Source: Rheinheimera sp. SA_1 (GTDB lineage: Bacteria > Pseudomonadota > Gammaproteobacteria > Enterobacterales > Alteromonadaceae). Taken from it: a stretch of DNA of 64,000 bases. The notes beneath the pieces are model-generated. The model had not been told where the DNA came from, ran no database searches, and worked only from the letters and a program-made list of their open reading frames with translations. The number at the start of each line of letters is the position of its first letter. The stretch's first letter is position 1. The stretch covers positions 310,001-374,000 of the forward strand of contig NZ_LXWK01000015.1 in the NCBI RefSeq assembly GCF_001669775.1, read 5' to 3'. The position numbers were made by a program, and so were the translations under genes. This document shows positions 45,865 to 55,134 of the stretch, piece by piece.

Positions 45865-46908
45865 CTAGCTGTTGTCATTATTGCGATCAAAACTGGAATA
45901 ACCGCGAATAAATTTTTGTAGCTGGTCGCGCAGGTTTGGCGGAGTACCTTTGATCACCAGAATATCGCGCTCGGCATCGTATTGCACCCGATCGCCCAAT
46001 AACTTCTGTTCAAAACTCAAACTCAACCCGGCGCCGGCACCAGAGAATTTCACCAGCGTTTTTAACTCTTTCACATCAACCGGGAACTGCTCAGCAACCG
46101 GCATTTCACGCTCAGCACAATAACGGGCAAAGGCGTTGTCGTCGGAGCTATCGACTGTGGCTGAAAGCTCGCTTAGCATCACATCCTGGCCTTGTTTGGC
46201 GCGCTCCTCGCAGTATTGATAGACTTGTTTGCGCACATCATGTTTTTCGGCCGCATCATACTGACCTTCGGCCAGATATTCTTCAACCGAAGCCAACACC
46301 ATTTTACTGCTGGCTTTGGGGTCTATCCCTTCTTCACAGCCTAAAAAATCCAGGAAAAAGTCGGCGACTTTGCGTCCGGCGCGGCCACGGATAAAGCTGA
46401 TGTATTTGCCCTGTTCGCTCGCCATCTGATATTCGGTCAGGTCGATGCGCGCCGCTAACTGCATCCGCGCGATATCCAGATGTTTGGCGCTGGTCAGTTG
46501 TAAATCAGAGGAGACTGAAAAGTGTTCTTTGCTGCCGAGCAGTGCAATCAGCAAATATTCGTTGGCCAGATAGCGATAATGACACAACATAAAATAACCG
46601 GTTTCCGGAATTTGATGTTTGGTCAGCTCTACCACCAACTGACCGGTAGCGAGCTCAGCCAGGCTGACAAAATTTAAATCCTGCGCTTGCCAGTTGGCGA
46701 TAGCGTCGCAAAAATCCGGGCTTTTTGCCGGACTGAACGCGGCATAACCTTTGGCCGGTTTGCCGTTATAGGCAAGGTGCAACTGTTCAATCAGTTCAGC
46801 GACCTGAGCGCTGACCGGAACCAGCTCCTGTCGAAAATGGGCGGTTAATTGAGCAGATTCATTGGCTTCGATAAAGTTTATCGCCAGCAGATGCACGTCG
46901 ACAGACAT
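45865..46908 (-). CDS. yejK: Nucleoid-associated protein YejK
   Basis: 347 residues (E. coli 335). The NdpA/YejK family is nucleoid-associated. Family marks are GYFMLCHYRYL, KYISFIRGRAGRKVADFFLDFLGC (shown in part), and FVKFSG-like KTLVKFSGAGAGLSLSF. It is divergent from yejL-yejM, the same order as in E. coli, which supports the name. Start ATG at 46908. No terminator seen. Confidence 0.93.
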   Translation of the reverse strand: MSVDVHLLAINFIEANESAQLTAHFRQELVPVSAQVAELIEQLHLAYNGKPAKGYAAFSPAKSPDFCDAIANWQAQDLNFVSLAELATGQLVVELTKHQIPETGYFMLCHYRYLANEYLLIALLGSKEHFSVSSDLQLTSAKHLDIARMQLAARIDLTEYQMASEQGKYISFIRGRAGRKVADFFLDFLGCEEGIDPKASSKMVLASVEEYLAEGQYDAAEKHDVRKQVYQYCEERAKQGQDVMLSELSATVDSSDDNAFARYCAEREMPVAEQFPVDVKELKTLVKFSGAGAGLSLSFEQKLLGDRVQYDAERDILVIKGTPPNLRDQLQKFIRGYSSFDRNNDNS

Positions 46909-46978
46909 AAGTTTTCCTGTTTAAATGGATTTCTGTTAATATTCTACCTGTTTCATTCAGTTAATTTCAGAGTAATTC

Positions 46979-47203
46979 ATGCCGATCCAATCCAAGTATT
47001 CCAACCAGCAAATCGAAACCCTCGTCAACATTCTGTTGGAAACTTTACGGCAGCAAAACGCTACCACCGAACTTAGTCTGATGTGTCTGGGCAATACCAT
47101 CAGCCATATCATCAAAACCAATGTCCCCGCCGCGCAACAGGCAGAAGTAACCAAACACTTCAGTCAGGCGTTACAAGACGCCGTCAACAGCAAGGCCCAC
47201 TAA
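46979..47203 (+). CDS. yejL: UPF0352 protein YejL
   Basis: 74 residues, matching E. coli YejL (75) in length and in YSNQQIETLVNILLETLRQQ (shown in part) and DLALMCLGN-like ELSLMCLGNTI. A small helical dimer of unknown role. It ends seven bases before yejM, divergent from yejK. Confidence 0.92.
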   Translation: MPIQSKYSNQQIETLVNILLETLRQQNATTELSLMCLGNTISHIIKTNVPAAQQAEVTKHFSQALQDAVNSKAH

Positions 47204-47209
47204 AACCTT

Positions 47210-48739
47210 ATGGTGCTCGAGCAAAACCTGTCACTCGTCAATAAAATTGACCGGTTATTACGCTGGGGCCACTGGTTTACCTTCTTTAATGTGTTATTGG
47301 CGTTGCTGGTGACCGGTAGCTATTTTCTGGCTGATCCGCTGCCAGCATCAGTCATGGGCTGGAGTTATCTGCTGCTGAACTGGCTCGGCCATACCGCATT
47401 TTTGTGTTTTCTGTTTTTTATCATCACCATTTTTCCGATCAGTCTGATTTTCCCCTACCAGCGCCATGTCCGTGGTATGGCGGCAATTTTGGCGACTTGT
47501 GGTTTGGTCGCGCTGATTTTTGACGCCTACGTCTATCACAGCCTGGGTTATCACGCCGGTAGTGCTTCTTACGAACAAACTTTGGATTTATTACGCCAGC
47601 AAGTAGTGACGAATTTGCGCAATTTTGTGCTGATCACTACCGCTGTTGCCGTATTGCTGGTCACTATTCAATTGGTAATTAGTAATTATTGCTGGAAAAA
47701 GATTGCCAGGCTCAGTCACTCCGGGGTTGGAAAACCTGCGATGGTGATTTTACTGGGTAGCTTTATGTGTAGCCACCTGTTGCATATCTGGGGCGATGCC
47801 AGCCAACATCAGGACATTATCCGCCAAGACAATGTGTTGCCACTGACCTATCCGGCAACTGCGCGTACCATGCTGGTCCGCTACAAATTGTTAGATCCGG
47901 CGCAGTTAGCCCAACCCTTGTCCGAACAACGCAGCCCTGACTGGCTGCAGGCGAAATCAACCAAAGCCGCCAGCATTGAATTACAGTGCCCGGCGGCCGC
48001 GAACAGCCAGGCGGTACATTTGTGGGTTGTGACCGCAGCAGACGGTTCACTGGCGGCGCAACTGCCCAATGATGGCTGGCGGCGATTGCCACAACATATG
48101 GCGCCGGTGTCGCCGCAAAGTGCCGTGTTGAATTTGTTATATGCCGATGTTGCCGCGCTTGATCAACAGCAGCCGCCGGTTTGGCTCAGCCAGTTACCGG
48201 CCAGCTATTTTGGCATCAGTGCATCTTCGAGTTGGCAGCAACAACTGCCTTGGTTAACACAGCAGGCAGAAAACAGTCTGGCTGCGGTGCAATTGCATTT
48301 ACTCGACGACGCCAATGCACTGCGCACCGCACTGCTGGCGTTGCCTGATGCTTATCATCTGGTCGTGCAGCTAAACGCCGGTGCGGGCCAGTTTGCATTG
48401 GGGCAAACTGCAGTCTGGTATCGCTGGCCGGAATTGCACCAACAACGGATCAATGATGTGACACAACACCTGGATATACTGCCGACGATTCTGGCCGGTG
48501 CCGGTTGTGTCAATCAACAACCCTGGATTGGCGATAACCTACTGCGGCCAGTGACCCAAGCCAAATTAAATTTACTGAATAATCAGCTGTATAGCTTCCG
48601 TAAAGACAAGATGCTGGTCGTAAATGAAGATGGCAGTTATAGCGTTTGGTCGGCTGGTACCTTAGTCCGCCTGGAACAACGGCTTGATTTGCCAATGCTG
48701 ACCGATGCATTACAACGCCTGCCGGACACCAACGAATAA
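47210..48739 (+). CDS. yejM: DUF3413 inner-membrane protein YejM-like (LapC/PbgA)
   Basis: 509 residues, against 586 in E. coli. The N-terminal DUF3413 domain has five membrane helices (about 16-36, 47-75, 85-105, 130-155, 175-192) and the conserved RLLRWGHWFTFFN. The periplasmic part should be a sulfatase-like fold, but it is short and lacks clear metal-binding motifs; the QHLDILPTIL segment is recognisable. In E. coli YejM senses lipopolysaccharide and restrains LapB-FtsH degradation of LpxC. The mostly conserved membrane part suggests that role is kept. An ERIC-like element follows five bases after the stop. Confidence 0.88.
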   Translation: MVLEQNLSLVNKIDRLLRWGHWFTFFNVLLALLVTGSYFLADPLPASVMGWSYLLLNWLGHTAFLCFLFFIITIFPISLIFPYQRHVRGMAAILATCGLVALIFDAYVYHSLGYHAGSASYEQTLDLLRQQVVTNLRNFVLITTAVAVLLVTIQLVISNYCWKKIARLSHSGVGKPAMVILLGSFMCSHLLHIWGDASQHQDIIRQDNVLPLTYPATARTMLVRYKLLDPAQLAQPLSEQRSPDWLQAKSTKAASIELQCPAAANSQAVHLWVVTAADGSLAAQLPNDGWRRLPQHMAPVSPQSAVLNLLYADVAALDQQQPPVWLSQLPASYFGISASSSWQQQLPWLTQQAENSLAAVQLHLLDDANALRTALLALPDAYHLVVQLNAGAGQFALGQTAVWYRWPELHQQRINDVTQHLDILPTILAGAGCVNQQPWIGDNLLRPVTQAKLNLLNNQLYSFRKDKMLVVNEDGSYSVWSAGTLVRLEQRLDLPMLTDALQRLPDTNE

Positions 48740-48744
48740 CAGCT

Positions 48745-48887
48745 TATACCCTTCATCCTTGAAGATGCGGGGTTGTTGTCTTCAGTCGCTCGCCCCAGTC
48801 ACATAGGACTACTATGCTCCGGGCCGGGCTGGCGCTCCAGTCTCGCTCCTTCGTCGCCTACCCGAATCTTCAATGATTTTGGGTATA
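48745..48887. repeat. ERIC/IRU-like element, copy 4 (143 bp)
   Basis: Begins TATACCCTTCATCCTTGAAG and ends CAATGATTTTGGGTATA. The core pair CAGTCACATAG and CTATGCTCCGG is present, and the outer arms include CCCCAGTCAC. It fills the gap between the convergent yejM and 48891-49190 genes, five bases past the yejM stop and three bases before the stop of the other. Confidence 0.88.
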
Positions 48888-48890
48888 GAT

Positions 48891-49190
48891 TTATTGCACT
48901 GTTTTATTCGGCTTTATTTTTAATCCCCGTCTGCCCTGCAATTCCAACTCTGCTAAATGAAATAAATTGGTAAAGACGATAGCCGGTGCGTTTTGCTCAA
49001 ATTTCTCCAGATAAGCAATACTGGCCTGTGCGATCAGCTGAGCAGCTAACCGGTCATACTGACTATCGCCATCATAAGACAATGGCTCATCCAACGCCGC
49101 CAGGCCAACTTCCTGCTGCCGTCGCATAAACCAGTTCATCAAAAACACATACTGTTTTACGTCCAGAAAATCTCGACAATCCATACTCAT
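48891..49190 (-). CDS. Hypothetical protein
   Basis: 99 residues, soluble, helical, no motif recognised (starts MSMDCRDFLDVKQYVFLMNW, shown as a short segment). A GGGG-type ribosome site precedes the ATG at 49190. The second Met at residue 3 is an alternative start. It is flanked by an ERIC-like element at its 3' end. Codon use looks like the chromosomal background. Confidence 0.6.
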   Translation of the reverse strand: MSMDCRDFLDVKQYVFLMNWFMRRQQEVGLAALDEPLSYDGDSQYDRLAAQLIAQASIAYLEKFEQNAPAIVFTNLFHLAELELQGRRGLKIKPNKTVQ

Positions 49191-49417
49191 TAAAAGCCCC
49201 GCTATTGCTTTAGTTTTAAGTCGTTATAGCTATTCAGCATACGGCATTCACAGCGTTTTGGTGCAATCAATCTAGTCAACTGCTGGCAATTTATGCTAAA
49301 TCGGCCAGGTTGCTGCCGTTTCGTTTTTTCCGATGAGTATTGCCATTTTATTCCATTATCTTTGATAAATGCGAATCGCTATTATTTACTGCATCAACCG
49401 CCACCGGAATGACCACC

Positions 49418-49636
49418 ATGTTAAAAACCATCAGCTTTGCCATTATGCATTTTTGTGTTGCCTTTACTGTCGCCTACCTGTTGACCGGCGATTGGGTAGT
49501 CGGCGGCCTGTTAGCGGTGGTGGAACCGGCCGTGAATACGGTAGCTTATTTTTTCCACGAGAAGTTCTGGCAGCGTCGTGGTCTTCGTCTTGGGCATTCT
49601 CTACAGCAGAGTTCAGCGTTGTCGGTATCGACCTAA
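49418..49636 (+). CDS. DUF2061 small membrane protein
   Basis: 72 residues from the ATG at 49418, preceded by CCGGAA about nine bases upstream; an ATG at 49409 is the alternative. Two hydrophobic segments (about residues 4-24 and 27-43) separated by TGDW, then VAYFFHEKFWQR, which matches DUF2061 (conserved His-Glu and Trp after the second helix). Function unknown. It precedes yaeQ by about 125 bases. Confidence 0.75.
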   Translation: MLKTISFAIMHFCVAFTVAYLLTGDWVVGGLLAVVEPAVNTVAYFFHEKFWQRRGLRLGHSLQQSSALSVST

Positions 49637-49761
49637 AGTTGTTGGCTAAATGCCGCCAAAACACAGAGCAATATCACCGCCTGCAAAAAACAGTTACACT
49701 AGCGCCCTTTTCGCAGCATGTGCGCCAGTTCCGGCGCTCTTAGCAGGACTCCAAGGCGGCT

Positions 49762-50328
49762 ATGGCCCTTAAAGCAACCATCTACAAAGCAGAACTCGCA
49801 ATCGCTGATATGACCCGGCATTATTATCAGACCCACAGCCTGACGCTGGCGCAGCATCCATCGGAAACACTGGAGCGGATGATGTTACGGCTGGTCGCTT
49901 TTGCCTTATGTGCCGACGAACGGCTGCTGTTTGGCAAAGGAATTTCCGAAGACAGCGAACCAGATCTGTGGCAACACAGCCTTGCTGGCGAGATTGAACT
50001 CTGGGTGGAGCTGGGTTTGCCGGAAGACAAACTGATCCGCCGTGCCAGCCACCGCGCCAAACAAGGCATGATCTTGGCTTATGGCGGAACCGTCGTCGAT
50101 AAATGGTGGGCCAATCAACAAAAAATTGCCAAAGAATTGGATAATCTAACCGTGGTCGCAATTAAGGCTGACGAATCACAAGCCTTAACTAAACTCTGTC
50201 AGCGCACCATGCAATTACAATGCACCATCCAGGAAGGACAAATGTGGTTTGCTGACAACGAGCAATCGGTCGTTATCAATCCTGTTTTATTAAAAGTCGC
50301 AACTAACCCACTATTTACGCTGGAGTAA
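49762..50328 (+). CDS. yaeQ: YaeQ family protein
   Basis: 188 residues (E. coli YaeQ 181). ALKATIYKAELAIADMTRHY (shown in part), AQHPSETLERMMLRL, DLWQHSLAGEIELWVELG and the WW motif in DKWWANQ are the family marks. It is related to PD-(D/E)XK nuclease folds; YaeQ is reported to suppress RfaH mutants, but the mechanism is unclear. Two bases separate it from cvfB, so the two are likely cotranscribed. Confidence 0.92.
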   Translation: MALKATIYKAELAIADMTRHYYQTHSLTLAQHPSETLERMMLRLVAFALCADERLLFGKGISEDSEPDLWQHSLAGEIELWVELGLPEDKLIRRASHRAKQGMILAYGGTVVDKWWANQQKIAKELDNLTVVAIKADESQALTKLCQRTMQLQCTIQEGQMWFADNEQSVVINPVLLKVATNPLFTLE

Positions 50329-50330
50329 TT

Positions 50331-51161
50331 ATGTTCTTAGGCCAATTAAATACCTTAGTTGTGAAGAAAAAAGTCGAATTTGGCGTCTACCTTGACGGCT
50401 TGCATTGGGGTGACATTTTACTGCCGCGCCGTTATGTACCACTCGATGCCGAAGTTGGTAGCTCTGTTAGTGTATTTTTGTACCTGGATTCCGAAGACCA
50501 GCTGATCGCGACCACCGAAAAACCATTGGTGATGGTCGGTCAAGTGGCTCAGCTTAAAGTCGTTGCTTCGACCAAAGTCGGCGCTTTCTTAAACTGGGGT
50601 CTGAAAAAAGACTTACTGGTGCCCTTTTCCGAACAGCATTTGCCGATGCAACTGGATTACAGCTACTTAGTTTATTGTTATGTCGACCGCAGCAACCGCA
50701 TTGTCGCTTCCAGCAAACTGGACAAATTTATTGGTAAAACCACCCCGTCTTACCAACCGGGCGATGAAGTCCACATTATGGTCACCGAGCCGACTGAGCT
50801 GGGCTATAAAGCCGTGGTTGATCACCAGCACTGGGGCGTTTTGTATAAAGATCAGGTCTTTAAGCCACTACGCCGTGGTTACACCACCAAAGCTTTTATC
50901 AATAAAGTCCGTGCCGATGGCAAAATTGATTTGTTGTTGGAAAAACCTGGTTATCAGAAAACACTCTCGATTGCCGATCAAATTCTGCAAAAACTGAACG
51001 CAGCCAACGGCGAATTGCCTTTGTCAGACAAAAGTGAACCGGAAGCCATTTACGCCGCTTTTGGTGTCAGCAAAAAAGTGTTTAAGCAAGCGATTGGCGG
51101 CCTGATGAAAGATGGCAAAATCAGCATTGAACCGCAAAAAATTGTGCTAAAACAAAGCTAA
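50331..51161 (+). CDS. CvfB/YitL-type S1 RNA-binding protein
   Basis: 276 residues. Three S1-like units followed by a winged-helix end. N-terminal GVYLDG-GDILLPRRYVP, middle KVGAFLNWGLKKDLLVPFSEQ and C-terminal DGKISIEPQKI are as in CvfB-type proteins, which bind RNA and affect virulence gene expression in Gram-positive bacteria. The role in this organism is unknown. It is in an operon with yaeQ, with a terminator behind. Confidence 0.85.
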   Translation: MFLGQLNTLVVKKKVEFGVYLDGLHWGDILLPRRYVPLDAEVGSSVSVFLYLDSEDQLIATTEKPLVMVGQVAQLKVVASTKVGAFLNWGLKKDLLVPFSEQHLPMQLDYSYLVYCYVDRSNRIVASSKLDKFIGKTTPSYQPGDEVHIMVTEPTELGYKAVVDHQHWGVLYKDQVFKPLRRGYTTKAFINKVRADGKIDLLLEKPGYQKTLSIADQILQKLNAANGELPLSDKSEPEAIYAAFGVSKKVFKQAIGGLMKDGKISIEPQKIVLKQS

Positions 51162-51184
51162 TAGCTACAGACTTGTAAAATGAC

Positions 51185-51209
51185 TAAAGCCCCGAATGCG
51201 GGGCTTTAT
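51185..51209. terminator. Terminator between convergent cvfB and the GGDEF-EAL gene
   Basis: Stem AAAGCCCCG/CGGGGCTTT with a four-base loop. The T-rich tail on the plus strand is short (TATGTTCTTC), so efficiency is uncertain. Confidence 0.65.
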
Positions 51210-51235
51210 GTTCTTCTCTCACAGGTAAATTGAGC

Positions 51236-53695
51236 TTATTTTAGCCACTCTACCGCTTCGCGCGCTGGCATTGGCCTGGCGAACCAATACCCCTGGCCAG
51301 CATCACAACCCAGCTCCGTCAACAATTTGCGCTGCAGACTGGTTTCAATACCTTCAGCAATCACCTTTAAGTGTAAGGTTTTGGCCAGGGTAATAATGGT
51401 GTTCACCACCGGGTTTTCCTGGATCCGCGGCCGGATCCCGGCAATAAAAGTGCGGTCAATTTTTAATACATCCAGTTGAAATTCATGCAGATAACTTAAG
51501 CTGGAATAACCAGTACCAAAATCATCCAACAGCACTTTCACCCCGGCATCGCGTAAATTATTGATACTAATTTTTGCCTGGCCGATTTTATCAATTAACG
51601 CCCGCTCGGTGATTTCTATCGCCAGATAACTTGCTGGCACTCCAAGTGTACTAAGCAACTCTAACACTTTGTCAGCAAAATCTATTTCCGAAAAACTCCG
51701 ACCTGAAATATTCACGCTGACATAAAATTCCGTGGCGTAATCAAAGCGCCAACGCTGGATTTGTTCAACCGCAGTGCGCACCACATACAAATCAATCTGA
51801 CTCATCAAACCCAGCTCTTCCGCCAACGGAATAAAATCGTTCGGGGCAATAAAACCACGGGATGGGTGATGCCAGCGGATCAAGGCTTCGAAACCGGCGG
51901 TATTTTCGGTCGCTAAATCAATAATAGGTTGATAATGCAATATAAATTGCTGCTGTTGCAGGGCGGTTTTTACTTCCTGTTCCAGCTGATAGTTTTTTGT
52001 GGTTTCTAAATCCATCTCGGTACAGAACAACCGCCATATACCCCGGCCATCTTGTTTGGCCTGATACATCGCGATATCGGCCTGACGGATCAATTCATCG
52101 GTATCAATATCTTCGGTCAGGCAATCTGCAAACGCGATACCGATACTGGTCGAAGTTTGCAGCCGATGTTGTTTCAGTTGCAGCGGAATTTGCAATTTCT
52201 CAGCAATGCGATCAGCTACTTCGGTAATATCCGCCAGCGTTTTCACGTCTTCCAGCAGCACCGCAAATTCATCCCCCCCCAGTCGCGCCAGGGTATCGTT
52301 TTGCCGTAGACAGCTTTTCAGCGCATTGCCCACGGCAATTAAAAATTCATCGCCAACCTGATGACCCAGGGTATCGTTGACCATTTTAAAACGGTCAAGA
52401 TCGAGGTACATCACGGCAACGACTTTATCCGGAAAACGTTTGCGGCGTTTAAAAGCGTGATTAACCCGATCGATAAATAAAATGCGGTTTGGCAGATTGG
52501 TCAGTGCATCGTGTAACGCCTGATGCAATAAGCGTTGCTGTACAAATACCCGTTCCAGTGCGCTGGAAATATGGTGCGACACGAAGGTCAGCAGCTCGAG
52601 ATCTTTTTGATCATAGGCCACGCTGGCTTCATAACTTTGTACCACCACCACGCCCCGTACCGCATCACCGGAGCGAAACGGTACTCCTAACCAACTTTCC
52701 GGCGGTGAGCCATAAGCGGTAATTTCTTTAGTCCGATCAAACTCTTCCAGCAACTGCCGATCTGCAAGCAGCGGTTTATCGCTGCGAAAGACATAACCGG
52801 TCAGGCTGTTGGATAAAATCTCCTTGGGGTAAATGGTTTCCGGACTGATGTGTTCAGTGGTGTCGGCAAAGTAGGGAAAATGCAGGATTTCTTCCTGATC
52901 ATCGTACAAAGCAATATAAAAGTTTGGCGCATAAATCAGCGAGTTCACATTGTGGTGAATTTGCTGATAAAAGGCATGAAAATTAGTGGCGTCGTAACTG
53001 AGCGAGGCAATATTAAACAACGCTTTTTGCACCAGCTCGGCATATTCCAGTTTTTTAATCGATTGTTCCAGCTGGGCTAAATCTTGCAGTTTGCGCAAGC
53101 GGCTGCTCAGGATCGACGCTACATGCTGCAGAATTTGCTGATGATGTTCATCAAAAAACCGCGCCTCCCACTGCTCACAATCGATCACTGCCAACAACCG
53201 GCCTTGATCCAAGACCGGTACTGCCAGCTCAGATAACCGCTCTGACACATCCAGCAGATAGTGTGGCGATTGCCGGGTATCGGCGACTAACACCGGCGCT
53301 TTGGTTCTGGCGCATAAGCCAACAATACCCTGACCGTATTTCAACTGACCAATGCCCTGATGCTCCGGCACATCACGCGATCCCACAGCTGCGACCCGCT
53401 GCAGCGTCTGTTCCTGCTCATTACAGCTAAAAATTGCACAATCTTCAAAACCCAGCGCAGCAGCAATTTGCTGAGCGACAAAGCGATAAATAGCCGCTTC
53501 GGTCATCAGCTCGTTCAGTTGCAAAGCCAGTTTATTGATCAGATGCAAAATGGTGGTTTCGCGTTGGAGCGCCAGATTTTGTTGCAGTAAAGCCAAACGT
53601 TGTTGTGACAACTGCAGGTTATCTGCCTGCAGTTGCTGAACCTTTTCTGCCTCGGCTGCAGTTGGCGTTGAATTACCGTCCTGGATGCTGGTCAT
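51236..53695 (-). CDS. GAF-GAF-GGDEF-EAL protein
   Basis: About 819 residues from the ATG at 53695. Residues 15-45 form a coiled coil. Two GAF-like domains cover about 65-200 and 235-385. The GGDEF domain has GGDEF at 473-477 and an I-site RxxD at 464-467. The EAL domain has EALIRW from residue 603 and DDFGTGYSS further on. Both active motifs look intact, so the protein could be a cyclic di-GMP synthase, phosphodiesterase, or both. The frame extends to 53773 inside an ERIC-like remnant; the ATG at 53695 has no strong ribosome site, so the start is uncertain. No membrane segment: a cytoplasmic sensor. Confidence 0.87.
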   Translation of the reverse strand: MTSIQDGNSTPTAAEAEKVQQLQADNLQLSQQRLALLQQNLALQRETTILHLINKLALQLNELMTEAAIYRFVAQQIAAALGFEDCAIFSCNEQEQTLQRVAAVGSRDVPEHQGIGQLKYGQGIVGLCARTKAPVLVADTRQSPHYLLDVSERLSELAVPVLDQGRLLAVIDCEQWEARFFDEHHQQILQHVASILSSRLRKLQDLAQLEQSIKKLEYAELVQKALFNIASLSYDATNFHAFYQQIHHNVNSLIYAPNFYIALYDDQEEILHFPYFADTTEHISPETIYPKEILSNSLTGYVFRSDKPLLADRQLLEEFDRTKEITAYGSPPESWLGVPFRSGDAVRGVVVVQSYEASVAYDQKDLELLTFVSHHISSALERVFVQQRLLHQALHDALTNLPNRILFIDRVNHAFKRRKRFPDKVVAVMYLDLDRFKMVNDTLGHQVGDEFLIAVGNALKSCLRQNDTLARLGGDEFAVLLEDVKTLADITEVADRIAEKLQIPLQLKQHRLQTSTSIGIAFADCLTEDIDTDELIRQADIAMYQAKQDGRGIWRLFCTEMDLETTKNYQLEQEVKTALQQQQFILHYQPIIDLATENTAGFEALIRWHHPSRGFIAPNDFIPLAEELGLMSQIDLYVVRTAVEQIQRWRFDYATEFYVSVNISGRSFSEIDFADKVLELLSTLGVPASYLAIEITERALIDKIGQAKISINNLRDAGVKVLLDDFGTGYSSLSYLHEFQLDVLKIDRTFIAGIRPRIQENPVVNTIITLAKTLHLKVIAEGIETSLQRKLLTELGCDAGQGYWFARPMPAREAVEWLK

Positions 53696-53762
53696 TGAAG
53701 CGGAATATCCGTTAACTTTTATCAAGTTATAACACAGTTCCGCCGCAATGGTAAATTGCCTC

Positions 53763-53890
53763 CCCTTCATCATTGAAGTTGCAGGGTTACTGCCACTTCG
53801 TGGTGACCTTGCTCTCTCGCTGGAACGCCAGTCTCGCTCACTTGTCGTGGTTCAAAGGTGGCTATTTGGCTACATCATTGATTTTGGGTA
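53763..53890. repeat. Degenerate ERIC/IRU-like element, copy 5
   Basis: Reads CCCTTCATCATTGAAGTTGC at one end and GATTTTGGGTA at the other, the same termini as the other copies, with an inner GCTGGAACGCCAGT-type stem but no GAGCATAG/CTATGTGAC core. It overlaps the 3' end of cfa by 16 bases and reaches the extended frame of the GGDEF-EAL gene. Confidence 0.7.
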
Positions 53891-55134
53891 GATCCCCAAG
53901 AGCGATTGCCCGGTTTGGTTAGCACCATATGTACGGCACTGGTGGCCCGTTCTAAAAATCCGCCTTCACAATAACAAAGGTAGAAGTGCCAGAGCCGCAC
54001 AAAGCGGTCGTCATAGCCCAGCTGATGCACCGCATCGCGTGCCGCCATAAAGTTACTGCACCAGTCAGCAAGAGTTTTGGCGTAATCAAATCCAATGTCC
54101 TGCACCTGCCGGATCACTAAATCGGTGTGGTTCGCCACGGCAGTCGCCATGCGTACCATGGAGGGTAAGCAGCCGCCTGGAAAAATAAACTTCTTAATGA
54201 AATCAACTTCTTTTCGGTAAAACTCATACCGCTGATCGGCAATAGTGATGGCCTGTAATACCATCAAGCCATTGTCCTTTAACAGGCTAGCGCATTTTTT
54301 AAAATAGCCCTCCAGGTATTCATGGCCAACCGCTTCGATCATTTCGATCGACACCAGCTTGTCATACTGTCCACTGAGTTCGCGGTAATCCTGAAACAAT
54401 AAGGTAATTTTATGTTGTAAACCTGCGGCTGCTATTTGCTCCGCGGCGTAGTCATGTTGTTCTTTCGAAATGGTGGTGGTGGTGACGCTACAGCCGTAAT
54501 TACGTGCGGCGAAAATCGCCATACTGCCCCAGCCGGTACCAATTTCCAGCAGGTGGTCTTGTTCGGTGAGCTGTAACTTTTCACAGATCTGCTGCAGTTT
54601 ATACTGCTGCGCTTCTGCCAGCGTGCTTTCAGGCGTCGGATAAACAGCACTGGAATACATCATGCTTTGATCCAGAAACAGCTGATACATGCTGTTGCCC
54701 AAGTCATAATGCGCAGAAATATTTTTCTTCGATTGCGATACCGTATTTCGATTACGCCAGTTCAGTAATTTCAATGCAGGTTTGCTTAAGCGCGCTAAAC
54801 CAGATTCCAATGCATCCAGTAACGCGGCGTTGCGGGCAAATAATTGCACCAAACCGGTCAGGTTGTCGCAGCGCCAATGGCCTTCGATATATGATTCTCC
54901 GGCGCCGACCGAACCGCCTAACACCAGCTTCTGATAAAAAGCGGCGTCAACCACAGTCAGTGTGACGCGCAGCGGCGCTTTGCTATCGCCAAGCAGTTGT
55001 TTGTCATGGTCTTCAACCAGCTCAATACACCCTTGCTGCAGCTTCCCCAGATAATCCAGCATCAATTTGCGGCAGATTTTGTCGAGCGTTCCCAGATCCG
55101 CAAGTACCGATGGCTGTGAGAGTGAAAATGTCAT
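53875..55134 (-). CDS. cfa: Cyclopropane-fatty-acyl-phospholipid synthase Cfa
   Basis: SAM-dependent methylation of unsaturated phospholipid acyl chains. 419 residues. SAM-binding motif is LLEIGTGWGSMAIFA (about residue 198); KNISAHYDLGN, QDYRELSG, EMIEAVGHEY and FIKKFIFPGGCLPS are the standard downstream motifs. It is the last gene of the ybgA-phr-NTF2-FAD-DUF1365-cfa operon, and its ATG overlaps the DUF1365 stop. The C-terminal residues (about GSTQNQ) and the TGA stop are encoded by an ERIC-like remnant, so the original end was probably different. Confidence 0.93.
   Translation of the reverse strand: MTFSLSQPSVLADLGTLDKICRKLMLDYLGKLQQGCIELVEDHDKQLLGDSKAPLRVTLTVVDAAFYQKLVLGGSVGAGESYIEGHWRCDNLTGLVQLFARNAALLDALESGLARLSKPALKLLNWRNRNTVSQSKKNISAHYDLGNSMYQLFLDQSMMYSSAVYPTPESTLAEAQQYKLQQICEKLQLTEQDHLLEIGTGWGSMAIFAARNYGCSVTTTTISKEQHDYAAEQIAAAGLQHKITLLFQDYRELSGQYDKLVSIEMIEAVGHEYLEGYFKKCASLLKDNGLMVLQAITIADQRYEFYRKEVDFIKKFIFPGGCLPSMVRMATAVANHTDLVIRQVQDIGFDYAKTLADWCSNFMAARDAVHQLGYDDRFVRLWHFYLCYCEGGFLERATSAVHMVLTKPGNRSWGSTQNQ

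Noticed and set aside
53696-53773. N-terminal extension of the GAF-GGDEF-EAL protein
   Set aside because: The extension begins in the ERIC-like remnant and has no ribosome site; but the true start is still not certain.
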